From assembly GCF_009806575.1 (NCBI RefSeq), contig NZ_CP047095.1:4220001-4284000 (forward strand): 64,000 nt of DNA, written 5' to 3'. The notes under the pieces were generated by a model. That model was not told where the DNA came from. It did not search any database and saw only the letters and a list, made by a program, of their open reading frames with translations. The stretch's first letter is position 1. Each line of letters opens with the position of its first letter. Source of the stretch: Rossellomorea marisflavi. Lineage in GTDB: Bacteria > Bacillota > Bacilli > Bacillales > Bacillaceae_B. The translations under genes and the position numbers were made by a program. Of this stretch, positions 1 to 8,780 are shown piece after piece.

Positions 1-569
1 CGACTGAGAGCCAGTCCATAGTAAGACGCAGCAAGAAATCCGAATACTAAGTAGAAGAGCCATGCAAACACCATGGTGATCAATGGAGCCGGAAAATAAC
101 TCTGAACGGCAGCCATGATCGGTATGTAAACCATTAAAAATTTCTTGGATTCCCAGAGTAGCAACTCTGCCTCAACCATTATTCTGGCGCGGGAAGGAGT
201 AAGCTTTACATTCATCTGCAGCCATTCTCCGTCAAGTGACTGCTTTTGCCTTCTGGCAGTCGACATTCCGGACACAATCGCATCCAGGAATATAACGAAA
301 TAGAGGACTGACCAGATTAGGAGCGGCTCTTCCCTCATCGCTTTTATAAGATGATCAACCACCGCATAGAACACATTTGACCCGATCTCGAACCTCCCAT
401 TAAGGATGACTTGCCCCATGGTCACATAGCTTGCAGCAAACAGTAGGACCGCCTTCATGATTCCCCATGCCAATAACCATTTCCAACTCAGATAAGGTGT
501 GAGAAACCGGCTCCGATACTGATCCTTTATCCTGATTTTCCATCTCCATTTTATCCAATGGTACACCAT
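1..569 (-). CDS. Multi-pass membrane protein, N-terminal part (possible ABC-2 type permease)
   Basis: The gene runs off the left edge, so only about 189 N-terminal residues are visible. It starts at an ATG behind a good GGAGG site six bases upstream. A basic N-terminus rich in Trp, Arg and Lys is followed by hydrophobic segments at about residues 31-52, 82-101, 144-160 and 161-187, so it is an integral membrane protein. I do not recognise the family with certainty. The size of the cytoplasmic loops and the PadR-like operator in its leader would fit the permease of a drug or lipid ABC exporter, but this is inference. The ATPase and regulator that would confirm it lie outside the window. Confidence 0.6.
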   Translation of the reverse strand, partial: MVYHWIKWRWKIRIKDQYRSRFLTPYLSWKWLLAWGIMKAVLLFAASYVTMGQVILNGRFEIGSNVFYAVVDHLIKAMREEPLLIWSVLYFVIFLDAIVSGMSTARRQKQSLDGEWLQMNVKLTPSRARIMVEAELLLWESKKFLMVYIPIMAAVQSYFPAPLITMVFAWLFYLVFGFLAASYYGLALS

Positions 570-616
570 TATGAACCTCCATATGTTGTAATGCAAGGTA
601 GTTGGGCATATAATCA

Positions 617-638
617 CTACTTTGCATTACCAAGTAGT
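617..638. promoter_or_regulatory. Inverted repeat in the leader, candidate repressor operator
   Basis: ACTACTT (617-623) and AAGTAGT (632-638) form a palindrome with a 9-base centre just downstream of the promoter at 645-673. Its TACTT...AAGTA layout with an AT-rich centre resembles operators I associate with PadR-family repressors of ABC exporters. The assignment to PadR is inference; the position suits a roadblock repressor. Confidence 0.5.
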
Positions 639-644
639 AAACCA

Positions 645-673
645 ACTATATCCAATTAAGGAAATAAAGTCAA
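645..673 (-). promoter_or_regulatory. SigA-type promoter of the left-edge membrane gene
   Basis: On the minus strand TTGACT (668-673) and TATAGT (645-650) are separated by exactly 17 bp, a near-consensus vegetative promoter reading into the membrane protein that starts at 569. Confidence 0.75.
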
Positions 674-772
674 TTACTTATTCTACATTCCTTTCCTGCT
701 TTATTATTTGGCATTGATTACATCTTGAACCTGTGGCCTGCCTTATTTCTTTGAAAATTCCCAAAACATTGG

Positions 773-800
773 TTTACATTTGGGTAATTAAGGGTATAAA
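773..800 (+). promoter_or_regulatory. Candidate SigA promoter upstream of hscC
   Basis: TTTACA (773-778) and TATAAA (795-800) with a 16-bp spacer read toward hscC, leaving a leader of about 195 bases. An 8-bp perfect inverted repeat, GATCAGTG and CACTGATC (957-964 and 970-977), lies at the end of that leader just before the ribosome binding site. The remainder of 674-1000 is AT-rich with nothing else I can name. Confidence 0.4.
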
Positions 801-1000
801 TTTCTGTTATTAATTGTAAAATAATTCTTTTGTCCTAAACCAACAAAGGTCATATGATTCATCCATAACATTTGTTATTCTAGTAAACTATTTAGTGGTA
901 TATACATCCCATCTTTTCCATTTAAGGGGTGTACCATTCCCGACGATCAAAAAAATGATCAGTGACCTGCACTGATCTGACCGAAAAAGGAGAGAGAACT

Positions 1001-2704
1001 ATGACGGCGATTGGTATTGACTTGGGCACGTCCAATAGTCTGGTATCCTACTGGACCGAGGACGGTCCCGCACTTATTCCAAACGTACTGGGGAGCCATT
1101 TGACCCCTTCCATCATCAGTGTGGATGAATCAGGAGAAATACTCGTTGGCCAGGTGGCGAAGGAGCGACTGATCACACACCCTCAAGAGACCGTGGCCGC
1201 ATTCAAACGCCATATGGGTACACAAAAGACTTACAGGCTTGGGTCGTACACCCTTTCCCCTGTTGAATTATCTTCCTTCGTCCTCCAATCGCTGAAGCGG
1301 GACGCGGAGAGTCATCTCGGTGAGGATGTTTCCAAAGCCGTCATCAGCGTACCGGCATATTTCAATGATAAACAAAGAAAAGCAACAAAACAGGCAGCGG
1401 AAATGGCGGGGCTGAAGGTGGAACGCCTGATCAGTGAACCGACGGCGGCTGCCATCGCCTATGGGTTCCACCAAGAGGAAGAAGATACGAAATTCCTCGT
1501 CTTTGACCTCGGAGGAGGGACCTTTGATGTATCCATCCTCGAGCTGTTCGAAGGGGTCATGGAAGTGAAGTCTGTAGCCGGCGATAACTTCCTCGGAGGA
1601 GAGGACTTCACGTCCCTCCTCATGAATGCCTTCCTGCAATCAGAAGGACTCAAGGCGGAAGAGCTCGATCCCCAGAAGCTTTCCCTCCTCTTTAAACAGG
1701 CGGAGGAATGCAAAAAAGCACTCTCAGGGAATGGTCAGTCATGTACCATGACCCTCAAGGCGAACGGACGGGTGCGGGAAATGGAAGTGGATCGGAAGCG
1801 ATTCGAGAAGCTTTGCCAGCCCCTTATGCTGAAGCTCCGAAAACCGATCGAACGGGCCCTTCGCGACGCGGATCTCATGGTGGATGAGATTGACGCCATC
1901 ATCCTGATCGGCGGTGCCACCAGGATGCCGATCATCAAGTCGACCGTGAGCAAGATGTTTGGCAAGCTCCCGTTCCTTACCATCCACCCTGATGAAGCCG
2001 TCGCTCTCGGTACGGCCGTGCAAGTAGCCTTGAAGGAGAGGAACGAAGCCGTCCAGGAGCTGATCCTGACAGATGTATGTCCGTTTTCCCTCGGAACGGC
2101 GATTTCCAAACAAGTGGGCTACGATCAGTATTCCGACGGTCATTTCTTCCCCATCATCGAGCGGAACACGCCGATTCCGGTCAGCCGTGTAGAACGATTG
2201 GCCCCGATCGCAGATCAACAAAAGACGATCACGCTTGAAGTCTATCAAGGGGAAAGCCGCATGGTGGAGAACAACTTGAAGCTAGGCTCACTGAAAGTCG
2301 ATATCCCACCCGGTCCTGCAGGAAAGGAAGAGGTGGATGTCCGCTATACGTATGATGTGAACGGTCTTCTCGAGGTGGAGGTGACCATCCTCAGTACCGG
2401 GGAGAAGAAGAATATGTTAATCGAACAAAGCGACAGCGGCCTGTCCGATAAGGAAATGCAGGAACGGATGGAACAGCTTGCCAGCATCAAGATCCACCCC
2501 CGCGAGCGGACGGAGAACAGACTCCTGGTCGCCCGTGGGGAACGCCTCTACGAGGAGGCACTCGGTGACAAACGGAGTGTGATCGCAAGAGCCATCGAAC
2601 AGTTCGAAATGGCTCTTGGAACCCAGGATGATCAACTAATCAAGCGCGCATCGTCTGAATTCAAAGAAGCACTAGACCAATTCGAAAGCTGGAATAATCT
2701 ATGA
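1001..2704 (+). CDS. hscC: Hsp70-family chaperone HscC
   Basis: An HscC-type Hsp70 of 567 residues. The N-terminal half is a complete actin-like ATPase: phosphate-1 motif [12 protein letters not shown] at the start, phosphate-2 motif [10 protein letters not shown] near residue 180, and the adenosine motif GGATRMP near residue 310. A substrate-binding domain and a short helical lid follow, making it shorter than DnaK (about 610-640 residues), as is usual for HscC. I chose the ATG at 1001 because AAAGGAGAG lies just upstream and it places the Hsp70 motif at residue 4; an ATG at 962 has no ribosome site and would add an unmatched extension. It overlaps the following J-domain gene by 4 bp, so the two are probably translationally coupled partners. 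Confidence 0.92.
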   Translation: MTAIGIDLGTSNSLVSYWTEDGPALIPNVLGSHLTPSIISVDESGEILVGQVAKERLITHPQETVAAFKRHMGTQKTYRLGSYTLSPVELSSFVLQSLKRDAESHLGEDVSKAVISVPAYFNDKQRKATKQAAEMAGLKVERLISEPTAAAIAYGFHQEEEDTKFLVFDLGGGTFDVSILELFEGVMEVKSVAGDNFLGGEDFTSLLMNAFLQSEGLKAEELDPQKLSLLFKQAEECKKALSGNGQSCTMTLKANGRVREMEVDRKRFEKLCQPLMLKLRKPIERALRDADLMVDEIDAIILIGGATRMPIIKSTVSKMFGKLPFLTIHPDEAVALGTAVQVALKERNEAVQELILTDVCPFSLGTAISKQVGYDQYSDGHFFPIIERNTPIPVSRVERLAPIADQQKTITLEVYQGESRMVENNLKLGSLKVDIPPGPAGKEEVDVRYTYDVNGLLEVEVTILSTGEKKNMLIEQSDSGLSDKEMQERMEQLASIKIHPRERTENRLLVARGERLYEEALGDKRSVIARAIEQFEMALGTQDDQLIKRASSEFKEALDQFESWNNL

Positions 2705-4176
2705 CACAGTGGGAAATACTCGGCATCAAACCGACGGATGACCTCTCCGTCATCAAGAAAGCCTACTCCAGGCAGTTAAAGAATCATCATCCCGAAGACG
2801 ATCCTGAAGGGTATCAGAACCTCAGGGAAGCCTACGACAGCATCACCAAGATGGTGAAACAGCAAAAACGTGCGGAAAAGGAAGCGGCCTTCGCGACAAT
2901 GGACGAAGTGGAAATGGAAGTGGACATCCCGGAAGAAACAATCACAGAAGACGAGGAGTATGTCCCTGCCTCCAGTCCCTTCCCCGATCACATCGGCTCC
3001 CATCATCAGCCTTTGAGTGATATTGCTTTGCTCCTTGATCAGGCCGAGGCCCTTTACGGCGATTTTGAAGCAAGGCTCGATGAGGGGCGCTGGATGGACC
3101 TCCTTGATCAAGATGTACTATGGAATATGGAGCTTCAACAGCGGGTGAGTGAAGAAATGCTCCTTTTCATCTGGCATCACTGTCTCCTTCCAAAGAGGAT
3201 CTGGATCCTTCTTGAAAATCAGTTCGGCTGGCATCAGATGCTGAAGGACGGGAACCATTCACTCGATGAGGAGGATGCCGAACAATTCTACCGCTTCTAT
3301 GATCGTCGACTCGGCTACTTTCCGGCACTGCGCTATGACTGGACCATCGGTGAGGACATGGATCACGAGGCCTTCTTCCATGCGCTTGAGTCTGCTTACG
3401 ATGAATGGTTCAGAGGGAACTTCGAAGCATCTGAAGCATACGCCAAAACGGCACTTTCACTCTTTGAACGTCATCCCGATGTCCATAAGCTTCTCGGCGA
3501 ACTTCATCTCCAGCAAGGAAGGGTGAAGCATGCTCTTCCTCACCTCGTGGAAGTGACGAAGCTCGATCCCGATGACCTGGATACCCAGCTGTCCACGGCG
3601 CGTGCCCTCTACGACGATGGTGCCTATGAGGAATCCGCAGCGGTCCTTGCTTATCTGACAGAGCTGGAACCGGAAAACACGGACTTCCTGAGTCTTTACG
3701 GGAAGGTATTATTCAAGCAGAAAAAGCTTGTGGAAGCCCGCAGGGTATTCAAAAAGGTCAAGCACATCGATCCTCTTGGAGATTCTGAAGTACTAGTGTA
3801 CCTGGCCAACATCCACCGGATCATGCGGGAGGATCCTGGGAAGTTCAATGCCTCCATGAAAGATATCAAAGCGGAATTATATATGTACTCCCCCGGCAAG
3901 AAATTCAAAGTGTTCTTATGGAACCAATTCAGATGGAAGCTGATCTTTTCCTATATATTCTTATTCGTAAGCTGGCATCAGCTCGGCAATATGGCTGAAG
4001 AGATACATGTGAACCGCGTTGCGTTTACATTGGTGACGATATTCAGCATGGGCTCAGACTACAGACAGCCTACGTCCACCATTATCTGGACCCTGATCTG
4101 GACAGCGATCCTTCTCTTGGCTCTGATACAGATCTTCAAGCAATGGAATCGTATCAGACGGTCGTTGGTGGCTTAG
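2701..4176 (+). CDS. Membrane-anchored J-domain/TPR co-chaperone of HscC
   Basis: A 491-residue probable partner of HscC. Residues 1-60 form a J domain (WEILGI, then KAYSRQLKNHHPEDDPEGYQ), in which the usual HPD tripeptide reads HPE. An acidic linker follows. Residues about 215-375 contain TPR-like helical pairs (HKLLGELHLQQG, LSTARALYDDGAYEES, LYGKVLFKQKKLVEA). The last 90 residues carry hydrophobic segments and a basic tail, suggesting C-terminal anchoring in the membrane. The start codon sits within the ATGA overlap with hscC, strong context for a dedicated Hsp70-J protein pair. A client protein cannot be read from the sequence. Confidence 0.85.
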   Translation: MTQWEILGIKPTDDLSVIKKAYSRQLKNHHPEDDPEGYQNLREAYDSITKMVKQQKRAEKEAAFATMDEVEMEVDIPEETITEDEEYVPASSPFPDHIGSHHQPLSDIALLLDQAEALYGDFEARLDEGRWMDLLDQDVLWNMELQQRVSEEMLLFIWHHCLLPKRIWILLENQFGWHQMLKDGNHSLDEEDAEQFYRFYDRRLGYFPALRYDWTIGEDMDHEAFFHALESAYDEWFRGNFEASEAYAKTALSLFERHPDVHKLLGELHLQQGRVKHALPHLVEVTKLDPDDLDTQLSTARALYDDGAYEESAAVLAYLTELEPENTDFLSLYGKVLFKQKKLVEARRVFKKVKHIDPLGDSEVLVYLANIHRIMREDPGKFNASMKDIKAELYMYSPGKKFKVFLWNQFRWKLIFSYIFLFVSWHQLGNMAEEIHVNRVAFTLVTIFSMGSDYRQPTSTIIWTLIWTAILLLALIQIFKQWNRIRRSLVA

Positions 4177-4191
4177 AAAGGAGAGATTACC

Positions 4192-4836
4192 ATGAATAAA
4201 GAACAGCAGCGGTTTATCGATACAATGGGATCCCTGAACTATACTGGAGATCAATCTTACTATGGCATACTCCATTACAAACCCCGTAAACTTCCATACT
4301 CCCAGGCCAAAAAAATCCTCGAGTATTGGGGGATCGTGGATACTGAGTCGGCCCATGCCACACTGACCTGGTTTCTTGAGGAAGGATTGCGCAAGGATTT
4401 CAATCGTATAAGGAATATCCTTTTATTTATGTCAGACGCTGACAGGGAGCATTGGGTCTCTTCCCTCGAAGACGAAAAGACCCGGAACCAGTTCAAGGTC
4501 GTAAACCGGTACCTGCACAAGTTGAACAGCAGTAGCATTGCAGGTGCAGATTATGGATTCTGTGTGATGTTTGCTCAAAATGCGTTTCGCATGGGGTTCA
4601 TCTCACTCGACGATTCGGATGAGTACGCCCTTCAAGCCGGTAGAAAGGCTCAGAAGGACTTCCCTAACTGGAGCGATTACTTGATCTCCCACTCGGCAGG
4701 AGCAGAATTCAATAAAGAAAACGAAGAAACCACAGTAACCTTTATGAAAAGTCAGCAGTTCACGCTGACCAGGGTTCTGACAGCTCCCAACAGTCCTTTA
4801 AGAAAGGTGAGCTGGAATACGAATCTAGCCTTGTAA
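4192..4836 (+). CDS. DUF1266-like protein
   Basis: A 214-residue soluble protein starting 15 bp after the J-domain gene, with GAAAGGAGAG upstream. The pattern of an N-terminal helical part (ILEYWGI, LTWFLEEGLRKDF), a central region where residues of an aromatic-Asp/Arg patch occur (DYGFCVMFAQNAFRMGFIS) and a C-terminal FPNWSDYLISHSAGAEF block resembles DUF1266 proteins. The function is unknown. Because it is the last gene before a strong terminator in the hscC operon, it may be a client or accessory of the chaperone pair; that is inference from position only. Confidence 0.65.
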   Translation: MNKEQQRFIDTMGSLNYTGDQSYYGILHYKPRKLPYSQAKKILEYWGIVDTESAHATLTWFLEEGLRKDFNRIRNILLFMSDADREHWVSSLEDEKTRNQFKVVNRYLHKLNSSSIAGADYGFCVMFAQNAFRMGFISLDDSDEYALQAGRKAQKDFPNWSDYLISHSAGAEFNKENEETTVTFMKSQQFTLTRVLTAPNSPLRKVSWNTNLAL

Positions 4837-4843
4837 CCAAAAC

Positions 4844-4872
4844 AAAGCGCATGCCCGCGGCATGCGCTTTTT
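4844..4872. terminator. Bidirectional terminator between DUF1266 gene and malA
   Basis: A perfect 12-bp stem, AAAGCGCATGCC and GGCATGCGCTTT, with a 3-base loop (4856-4858) and flanking A and T tracts serves the converging transcription units. Confidence 0.9.
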
Positions 4873-4880
4873 CTATTGAA

Positions 4881-6236
4881 TTAAACCAATACACCTTCAG
4901 AGAACGATTTGTTCAGGGTCGGCCAGTACGCTTGATTCGCTTCGATAAGATCATCGAGGATCTTTTTCGCCACGATGGCTGAAGGAATCGTTTTATTAAG
5001 GGTGAAGGCCTGCAGTGCCTTTTCATAGGATCCTTCTGTGATGGCTTCCACCAGGAGCTTTTCAGAGGCAAGCTGCTGGTCGATCATGGCTTTATGGAAA
5101 TAAGGGATTTCTCCTACATATTCCGGTACCGGACCATCACTCGTGATGGAGGCAGGCACTTCGATCATGGCATCAGCAGGCAGATTCGGGATCGTCCCGT
5201 TGTTCTCCACCATGACGAGATGGCGTTCTCCCAGGTTTTGTGCAAGGGAGACTGTCACATCCACGATGAAGATGCCGTGAACGCCCACGTGGAACGCGTC
5301 TTCAAGGACTCCCGTCTCTTCATACTTCCTGACGGTTTCAAACAGTGATTTCTCGCGTCCATCCATGACTTCATTGGCGCGGGTGTATTCCTTATTGGAA
5401 TTCTCCACGATGTATTCCGGCAGCAGATAATATTGAAGGTATGGATTCGGCAGATAATCCGGGAAGAAGTCCATGATCGGCTTGATGTTCTTGAACGTCT
5501 TGATCCATGACGCATCCGCATGTCGATAGTCGATCTTCGATACGTCCTCTGTCAGGAGGCCATGCTCACTCACATGCTTCCTCAGCTCAGGAAGGCGGTC
5601 GACGCCGTCCACTTCCACCCTGGTGAACCAGCCGAAGTGATTCAACCCGAAATAGTCCACTTTCAGCTCATCCCGTTCAACCCCGAGGATTGCACTCATA
5701 TTCCTCATGGTGGCGACCGGCATATCACAGATATTGAGGACGCGTGCATCAGGACGAAGCTTCCTTACCCCTTCAGCGACAATCGAGGCGGGGTTGGAAT
5801 AGTTCACGATCCAGCAGTCCTTCTTCGCATACTGTTCAACAAAATCGATCAGCTCCACCATCGGGAAGATCGTACGCAGACCGTAAGCCAGGCCACCCGG
5901 TCCGCATGTTTCCTGTCCGACCACGTCATGGGAGAGCGGGATCTTTTCATCCAGTTCCCTCATGGCATACTTTCCGACCCGCATCTGGGCGAAAACGAAG
6001 TCCACATCCGTGAAGGCCGTCTCAGGATCAGTCGTATCAAGGACTTTGATGGAATCGGAGTATTCACGGATCACGGCTGTTGCTGCCACGACGACCTTCG
6101 ATTGTCGCTCGCCGTCAATATCGTAGAACCTGATTTCCTCGAGTGGCAAATCCTCCAGGCGATCCATCAGACTCCTTACAATCCCTGGCGTATATGTGCT
6201 TCCTCCACCTGCAATTGCTAGTTTATATGTTTTCAT
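4881..6236 (-). CDS. malA: Maltose-6'-phosphate glucosidase (GH4)
   Basis: A GH4 NAD+/Mn2+-dependent 6-phospho-alpha-glucosidase that cleaves PTS-imported maltose-6'-phosphate to glucose and glucose-6-phosphate. The 451 residues show the Rossmann start (LAIAGGGSTYTPGI), the RVGKYAMRELDEKIPL block, the metal-binding NICDMP cysteine motif near residue 170 and the NHFGW motif near 200, all as in B. subtilis MalA/GlvA; length is normal. The CDMP cysteine favours an alpha-glucosidase over the beta-specific GH4 members. Its ATG overlaps the malP stop by 4 bp, so it is the last gene of the malR-malP-malA unit, ending in the bidirectional terminator at 4844-4872. Confidence 0.92.
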   Translation of the reverse strand: MKTYKLAIAGGGSTYTPGIVRSLMDRLEDLPLEEIRFYDIDGERQSKVVVAATAVIREYSDSIKVLDTTDPETAFTDVDFVFAQMRVGKYAMRELDEKIPLSHDVVGQETCGPGGLAYGLRTIFPMVELIDFVEQYAKKDCWIVNYSNPASIVAEGVRKLRPDARVLNICDMPVATMRNMSAILGVERDELKVDYFGLNHFGWFTRVEVDGVDRLPELRKHVSEHGLLTEDVSKIDYRHADASWIKTFKNIKPIMDFFPDYLPNPYLQYYLLPEYIVENSNKEYTRANEVMDGREKSLFETVRKYEETGVLEDAFHVGVHGIFIVDVTVSLAQNLGERHLVMVENNGTIPNLPADAMIEVPASITSDGPVPEYVGEIPYFHKAMIDQQLASEKLLVEAITEGSYEKALQAFTLNKTIPSAIVAKKILDDLIEANQAYWPTLNKSFSEGVLV

Positions 6237-7792
6237 AGCTGCATTCCTCCTAGATTTTGATCGACTTGATCCCGTACGGATTTCACGTTCAGACCATAGA
6301 CTACCTGTACGTTGTTACCTGACTTGATGACTCCTTTAGAGCCCGTTTCTTTTAGCTTCTGCTCATCGACCGCTCCCGGATCCTTCACGACAAGGCGAAG
6401 CCGGGTATAACAGTTGTCGACGTTTTCAATGTTTTCACTGCCTCCAAGGGCGGCAACGATCGTTTCCCCAAGGGGTGCTGCGGTTCCAGGGGAAGCAGCA
6501 CTCTTCTCCTCTACCGGAGCCTCTGCCTCTGCCTCTTCTTCGCGACCCGGTGTCTTCAAATTAAGCTTCAGAATCAAGAAGCGGAAGACGACGAAGTACA
6601 CGGCAAACATGAGCAATCCGACAAGGATGAACATCGGCCAGTTCGACTTGGTCGTACCCAGCGGTAGATTGTAGAGCAGGAAGTCGATGATGCCATTTGC
6701 CCCGATGGCATGGACCCCAAATACATTCAGGAGCATCATTCCCGCTCCTGTCAGGACGGCATGGACGACGAACAGGATCGGTGCCGTGAATAAGAAGGCG
6801 AACTCAAGCGGCTCTGTCACCCCGAGAAGGAAGGACGTGACGGCTGCCGGAAGCAGGATGGCCTTGGCCATTTTCTTTTTATCCTTGTTCGCCGTTACAT
6901 ACATGGCAAGGGCTGCACCCATGAGACCGAACATTTTTGCAAGTCCCCTTGCATCCCAATTCACCGTGCTGCTCAGCACCTTCGTGCCGGCATCGGCCAT
7001 TTCCGCAAAGTAGATGTTCCGCGCCCCGTAGACGACTTCTCCTGCCACTGTCGACGTTCCGCCAAGCTCCGTGTAAAGGAATGGCGTATAGACCAAGTGG
7101 TGGAGACCCGTTGGGATCAGGATCCTCTCAAGAAATCCATAAATCAGGAAACCGACGTCCCCAAGGCTCTTGATCCCTCCGGCCAAAGCCGTGATCCCAT
7201 TTTGGACATATGGCCAAAATTCAGCGGCCAGGAAGCCGAGGATCATAGCACTCGGTATCGCCAGGATGGCGACGAAGCGATGTCCGGAGTAGATGGAAAG
7301 GACACCCTTGAATTCCGTGTCACAGTATTTGTTGTGAAGGATCCCTACAAGGGCCCCGATCAGGATACCGGCGAACACGCCCATTTCAAGTACTTGTACG
7401 TTCAGAACCATGGCCTGTCCTGCAAGCTGCATCTCTTCAGCAGGGACAAGATTGCCTGAGATCTTCAATACTTGGTGCATGGCGTTGATGAAGATCACGA
7501 AGGTGACAAGCCCTGTTAGAGCAGCATACCCCTTATCCTTCCGCGCAAGACCGATGGGGATCCCGACGGCGAAGATCAGCGCCAGATTCTGAAGGATCGA
7601 TACGGCTGAGGACGAGATGAATGTCCCGAAGTTTTGTATATAGGGATGTGCAAGGAACGGTACATATTCTGCAAGATTTCCATTCCCGAACACATTTCCG
7701 AAAGCAATGAACAGACCGATGATCGGTAGGATCAAGATCGGTGCAAATAATGATTTTCCGAATGTTTGAAGACCATTGACGACTCTTTTCAT
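6233..7792 (-). CDS. malP: PTS maltose/alpha-glucoside transporter IICB
   Basis: Membrane permease that imports and phosphorylates maltose. The first 430 of 519 residues are a multi-pass EIIC domain (GLHHLVYTPF, GVTEPLEF hallmarks). An Ala/Glu-rich linker at about 425-445 leads to a C-terminal EIIB domain whose phosphorylated cysteine is in ENVDNCYTRLRLVV. There is no IIA domain, so phosphate must come from an IIA elsewhere, as for B. subtilis MalP. It precedes malA with a 4-bp overlap and follows malR across a 127-bp regulatory gap containing a promoter, a cre site and a palindrome. Confidence 0.92.
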   Translation of the reverse strand: MKRVVNGLQTFGKSLFAPILILPIIGLFIAFGNVFGNGNLAEYVPFLAHPYIQNFGTFISSSAVSILQNLALIFAVGIPIGLARKDKGYAALTGLVTFVIFINAMHQVLKISGNLVPAEEMQLAGQAMVLNVQVLEMGVFAGILIGALVGILHNKYCDTEFKGVLSIYSGHRFVAILAIPSAMILGFLAAEFWPYVQNGITALAGGIKSLGDVGFLIYGFLERILIPTGLHHLVYTPFLYTELGGTSTVAGEVVYGARNIYFAEMADAGTKVLSSTVNWDARGLAKMFGLMGAALAMYVTANKDKKKMAKAILLPAAVTSFLLGVTEPLEFAFLFTAPILFVVHAVLTGAGMMLLNVFGVHAIGANGIIDFLLYNLPLGTTKSNWPMFILVGLLMFAVYFVVFRFLILKLNLKTPGREEEAEAEAPVEEKSAASPGTAAPLGETIVAALGGSENIENVDNCYTRLRLVVKDPGAVDEQKLKETGSKGVIKSGNNVQVVYGLNVKSVRDQVDQNLGGMQL

Positions 7793-7814
7793 GTGCAGCC
7801 TTCCTTTCCTGTGA

Positions 7815-7828
7815 AGTAAACGCTATCA
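7815..7828 (-). promoter_or_regulatory. cre site (CcpA) downstream of the malP promoter
   Basis: AGTAAACGCTATCA matches the catabolite-responsive element consensus TGWNANCGNTNWCA at 13 of 14 positions. It lies a few bases after the expected transcription start set by the TATACT box at 7840-7845, so CcpA bound here would block malP-malA when preferred sugars are present. Confidence 0.8.
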
Positions 7829-7839
7829 TTTACATCCAA

Positions 7840-7869
7840 AGTATAGCGCGGATAACCGGCTCATGTAAG
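7840..7869 (-). promoter_or_regulatory. malP promoter, good -10 and weak -35
   Basis: The minus strand has TATACT at 7840-7845 but only a poor -35 (CTTACA at 7864-7869, 18-bp spacing). A weak -35 fits activation by MalR, which is an activator in B. subtilis. Confidence 0.55.
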
Positions 7870-7901
7870 GGATTACAGGGAATCTGTACAGTGTGAACAA
7901 A

Positions 7902-7921
7902 AGATGTAACATGTTACATCT
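7902..7921. promoter_or_regulatory. 20-bp perfect palindrome, candidate MalR operator
   Basis: AGATGTAACATGTTACATCT is a perfect palindrome overlapping the malR stop codon, about 35 bp upstream of the malP -35 region. The site is well placed for an RpiR-type activator of malP. Confidence 0.65.
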
Positions 7922-8720
7922 AATATTCTTCAATGATTCCCTGCTCAATGGCGAGGCTCAGGAGGATGTCGATGAGCATGAACATATTGGACTCATAGGA
8001 GGTCACCTGGAATTCCTGCTGTGACTCGATTGTGGGGTCGAAGACGGGGAAGACGATATCGGCAAGGGCAGCCGTCGTGCTTTGACGATTCCCCGTGAAG
8101 AGGACGGTCTTAAGGCCTTTGTCCTTGGCAATCTGCACCTTCTCAATGACCTTGGCCGTCTCACCGGATCGTGAAAAGATGATCAAGAGGTTGTAGCGCT
8201 GGATGTTATTGAAGAAAATCGCCCGGCTGTCACTAGTGGACGTATTGGACACATAGTAACCATAAAGCTCGAGCTTCTTTGCCAGATAATTGGAGAACAG
8301 GGTGGAGAATCCGGCTCCATAGAAGTAGATGAGGTTGTGCTGCTTCAGTTCATCGAGGAATTTTCCGATGCTGTCTTCCCCGATGGAATCAAGGGTCCAA
8401 CGGGCATTGGAAAGAAACTCTTCTTTTTTCCTGACGAGGGGATCGTGAAGGCTGGTGGCGGGACCGGGATCCTGCATATTTTTCACTTTCAAGCCCAGGT
8501 TGAAGATAAATTCGCTATAACCGCTGAATCCGAGCTTCTTACACAGGCGGATGATGGAGGTGGTGGAGACGAACAGCTGATCCGCCGCCCTCCGGATGCT
8601 GAGCTGTTCTCCTTTATCATGTGATTCGATCAGAAACGAGAGGATTTCTTCTTCCGAGGGGTTCAGATCGTGATCACTTGCATAATCCAAAAACAATTTC
8701 TCTGTTTTTTTCATGTTCAC
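7920..8720 (-). CDS. malR: RpiR-family regulator of maltose operon
   Basis: A 266-residue RpiR/MurR-type regulator. Residues about 1-75 are an RpiR HTH (IRRAADQLFVSTTSIIRLCKKLGFSGYSEF) and residues about 120-250 are a SIS sugar-phosphate isomerase-like domain (IYFYGAGFSTLFSNYLAKKL, LLIIFSRSGETAKVIEK). It should sense a phosphorylated sugar and control the downstream malP-malA pair, as GlvR/MalR does in B. subtilis, although here the regulator is first rather than between the structural genes. The start is GTG at 8720 or ATG at 8714; AAAGG lies 5 and 11 bases upstream respectively, so GTG is preferred. Confidence 0.85.
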   Translation of the reverse strand: MNMKKTEKLFLDYASDHDLNPSEEEILSFLIESHDKGEQLSIRRAADQLFVSTTSIIRLCKKLGFSGYSEFIFNLGLKVKNMQDPGPATSLHDPLVRKKEEFLSNARWTLDSIGEDSIGKFLDELKQHNLIYFYGAGFSTLFSNYLAKKLELYGYYVSNTSTSDSRAIFFNNIQRYNLLIIFSRSGETAKVIEKVQIAKDKGLKTVLFTGNRQSTTAALADIVFPVFDPTIESQQEFQVTSYESNMFMLIDILLSLAIEQGIIEEY

Positions 8721-8780
8721 TCGTACCTTTCTGTGATGGCAGACCTATATTCTGTACCCCTATTTTCTCATGTTTAGGCC

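Noticed and set aside
400..645. 81-codon minus-strand frame at the left end
   Set aside because: It is a different frame of the membrane-protein gene that starts at 569 with a proper GGAGG site and continuous hydrophobic coding.
962..1000. Longer N-terminus for HscC
   Set aside because: The ribosome site AAAGGAG lies inside this stretch, and Hsp70 proteins begin directly before the IGIDLGT motif.
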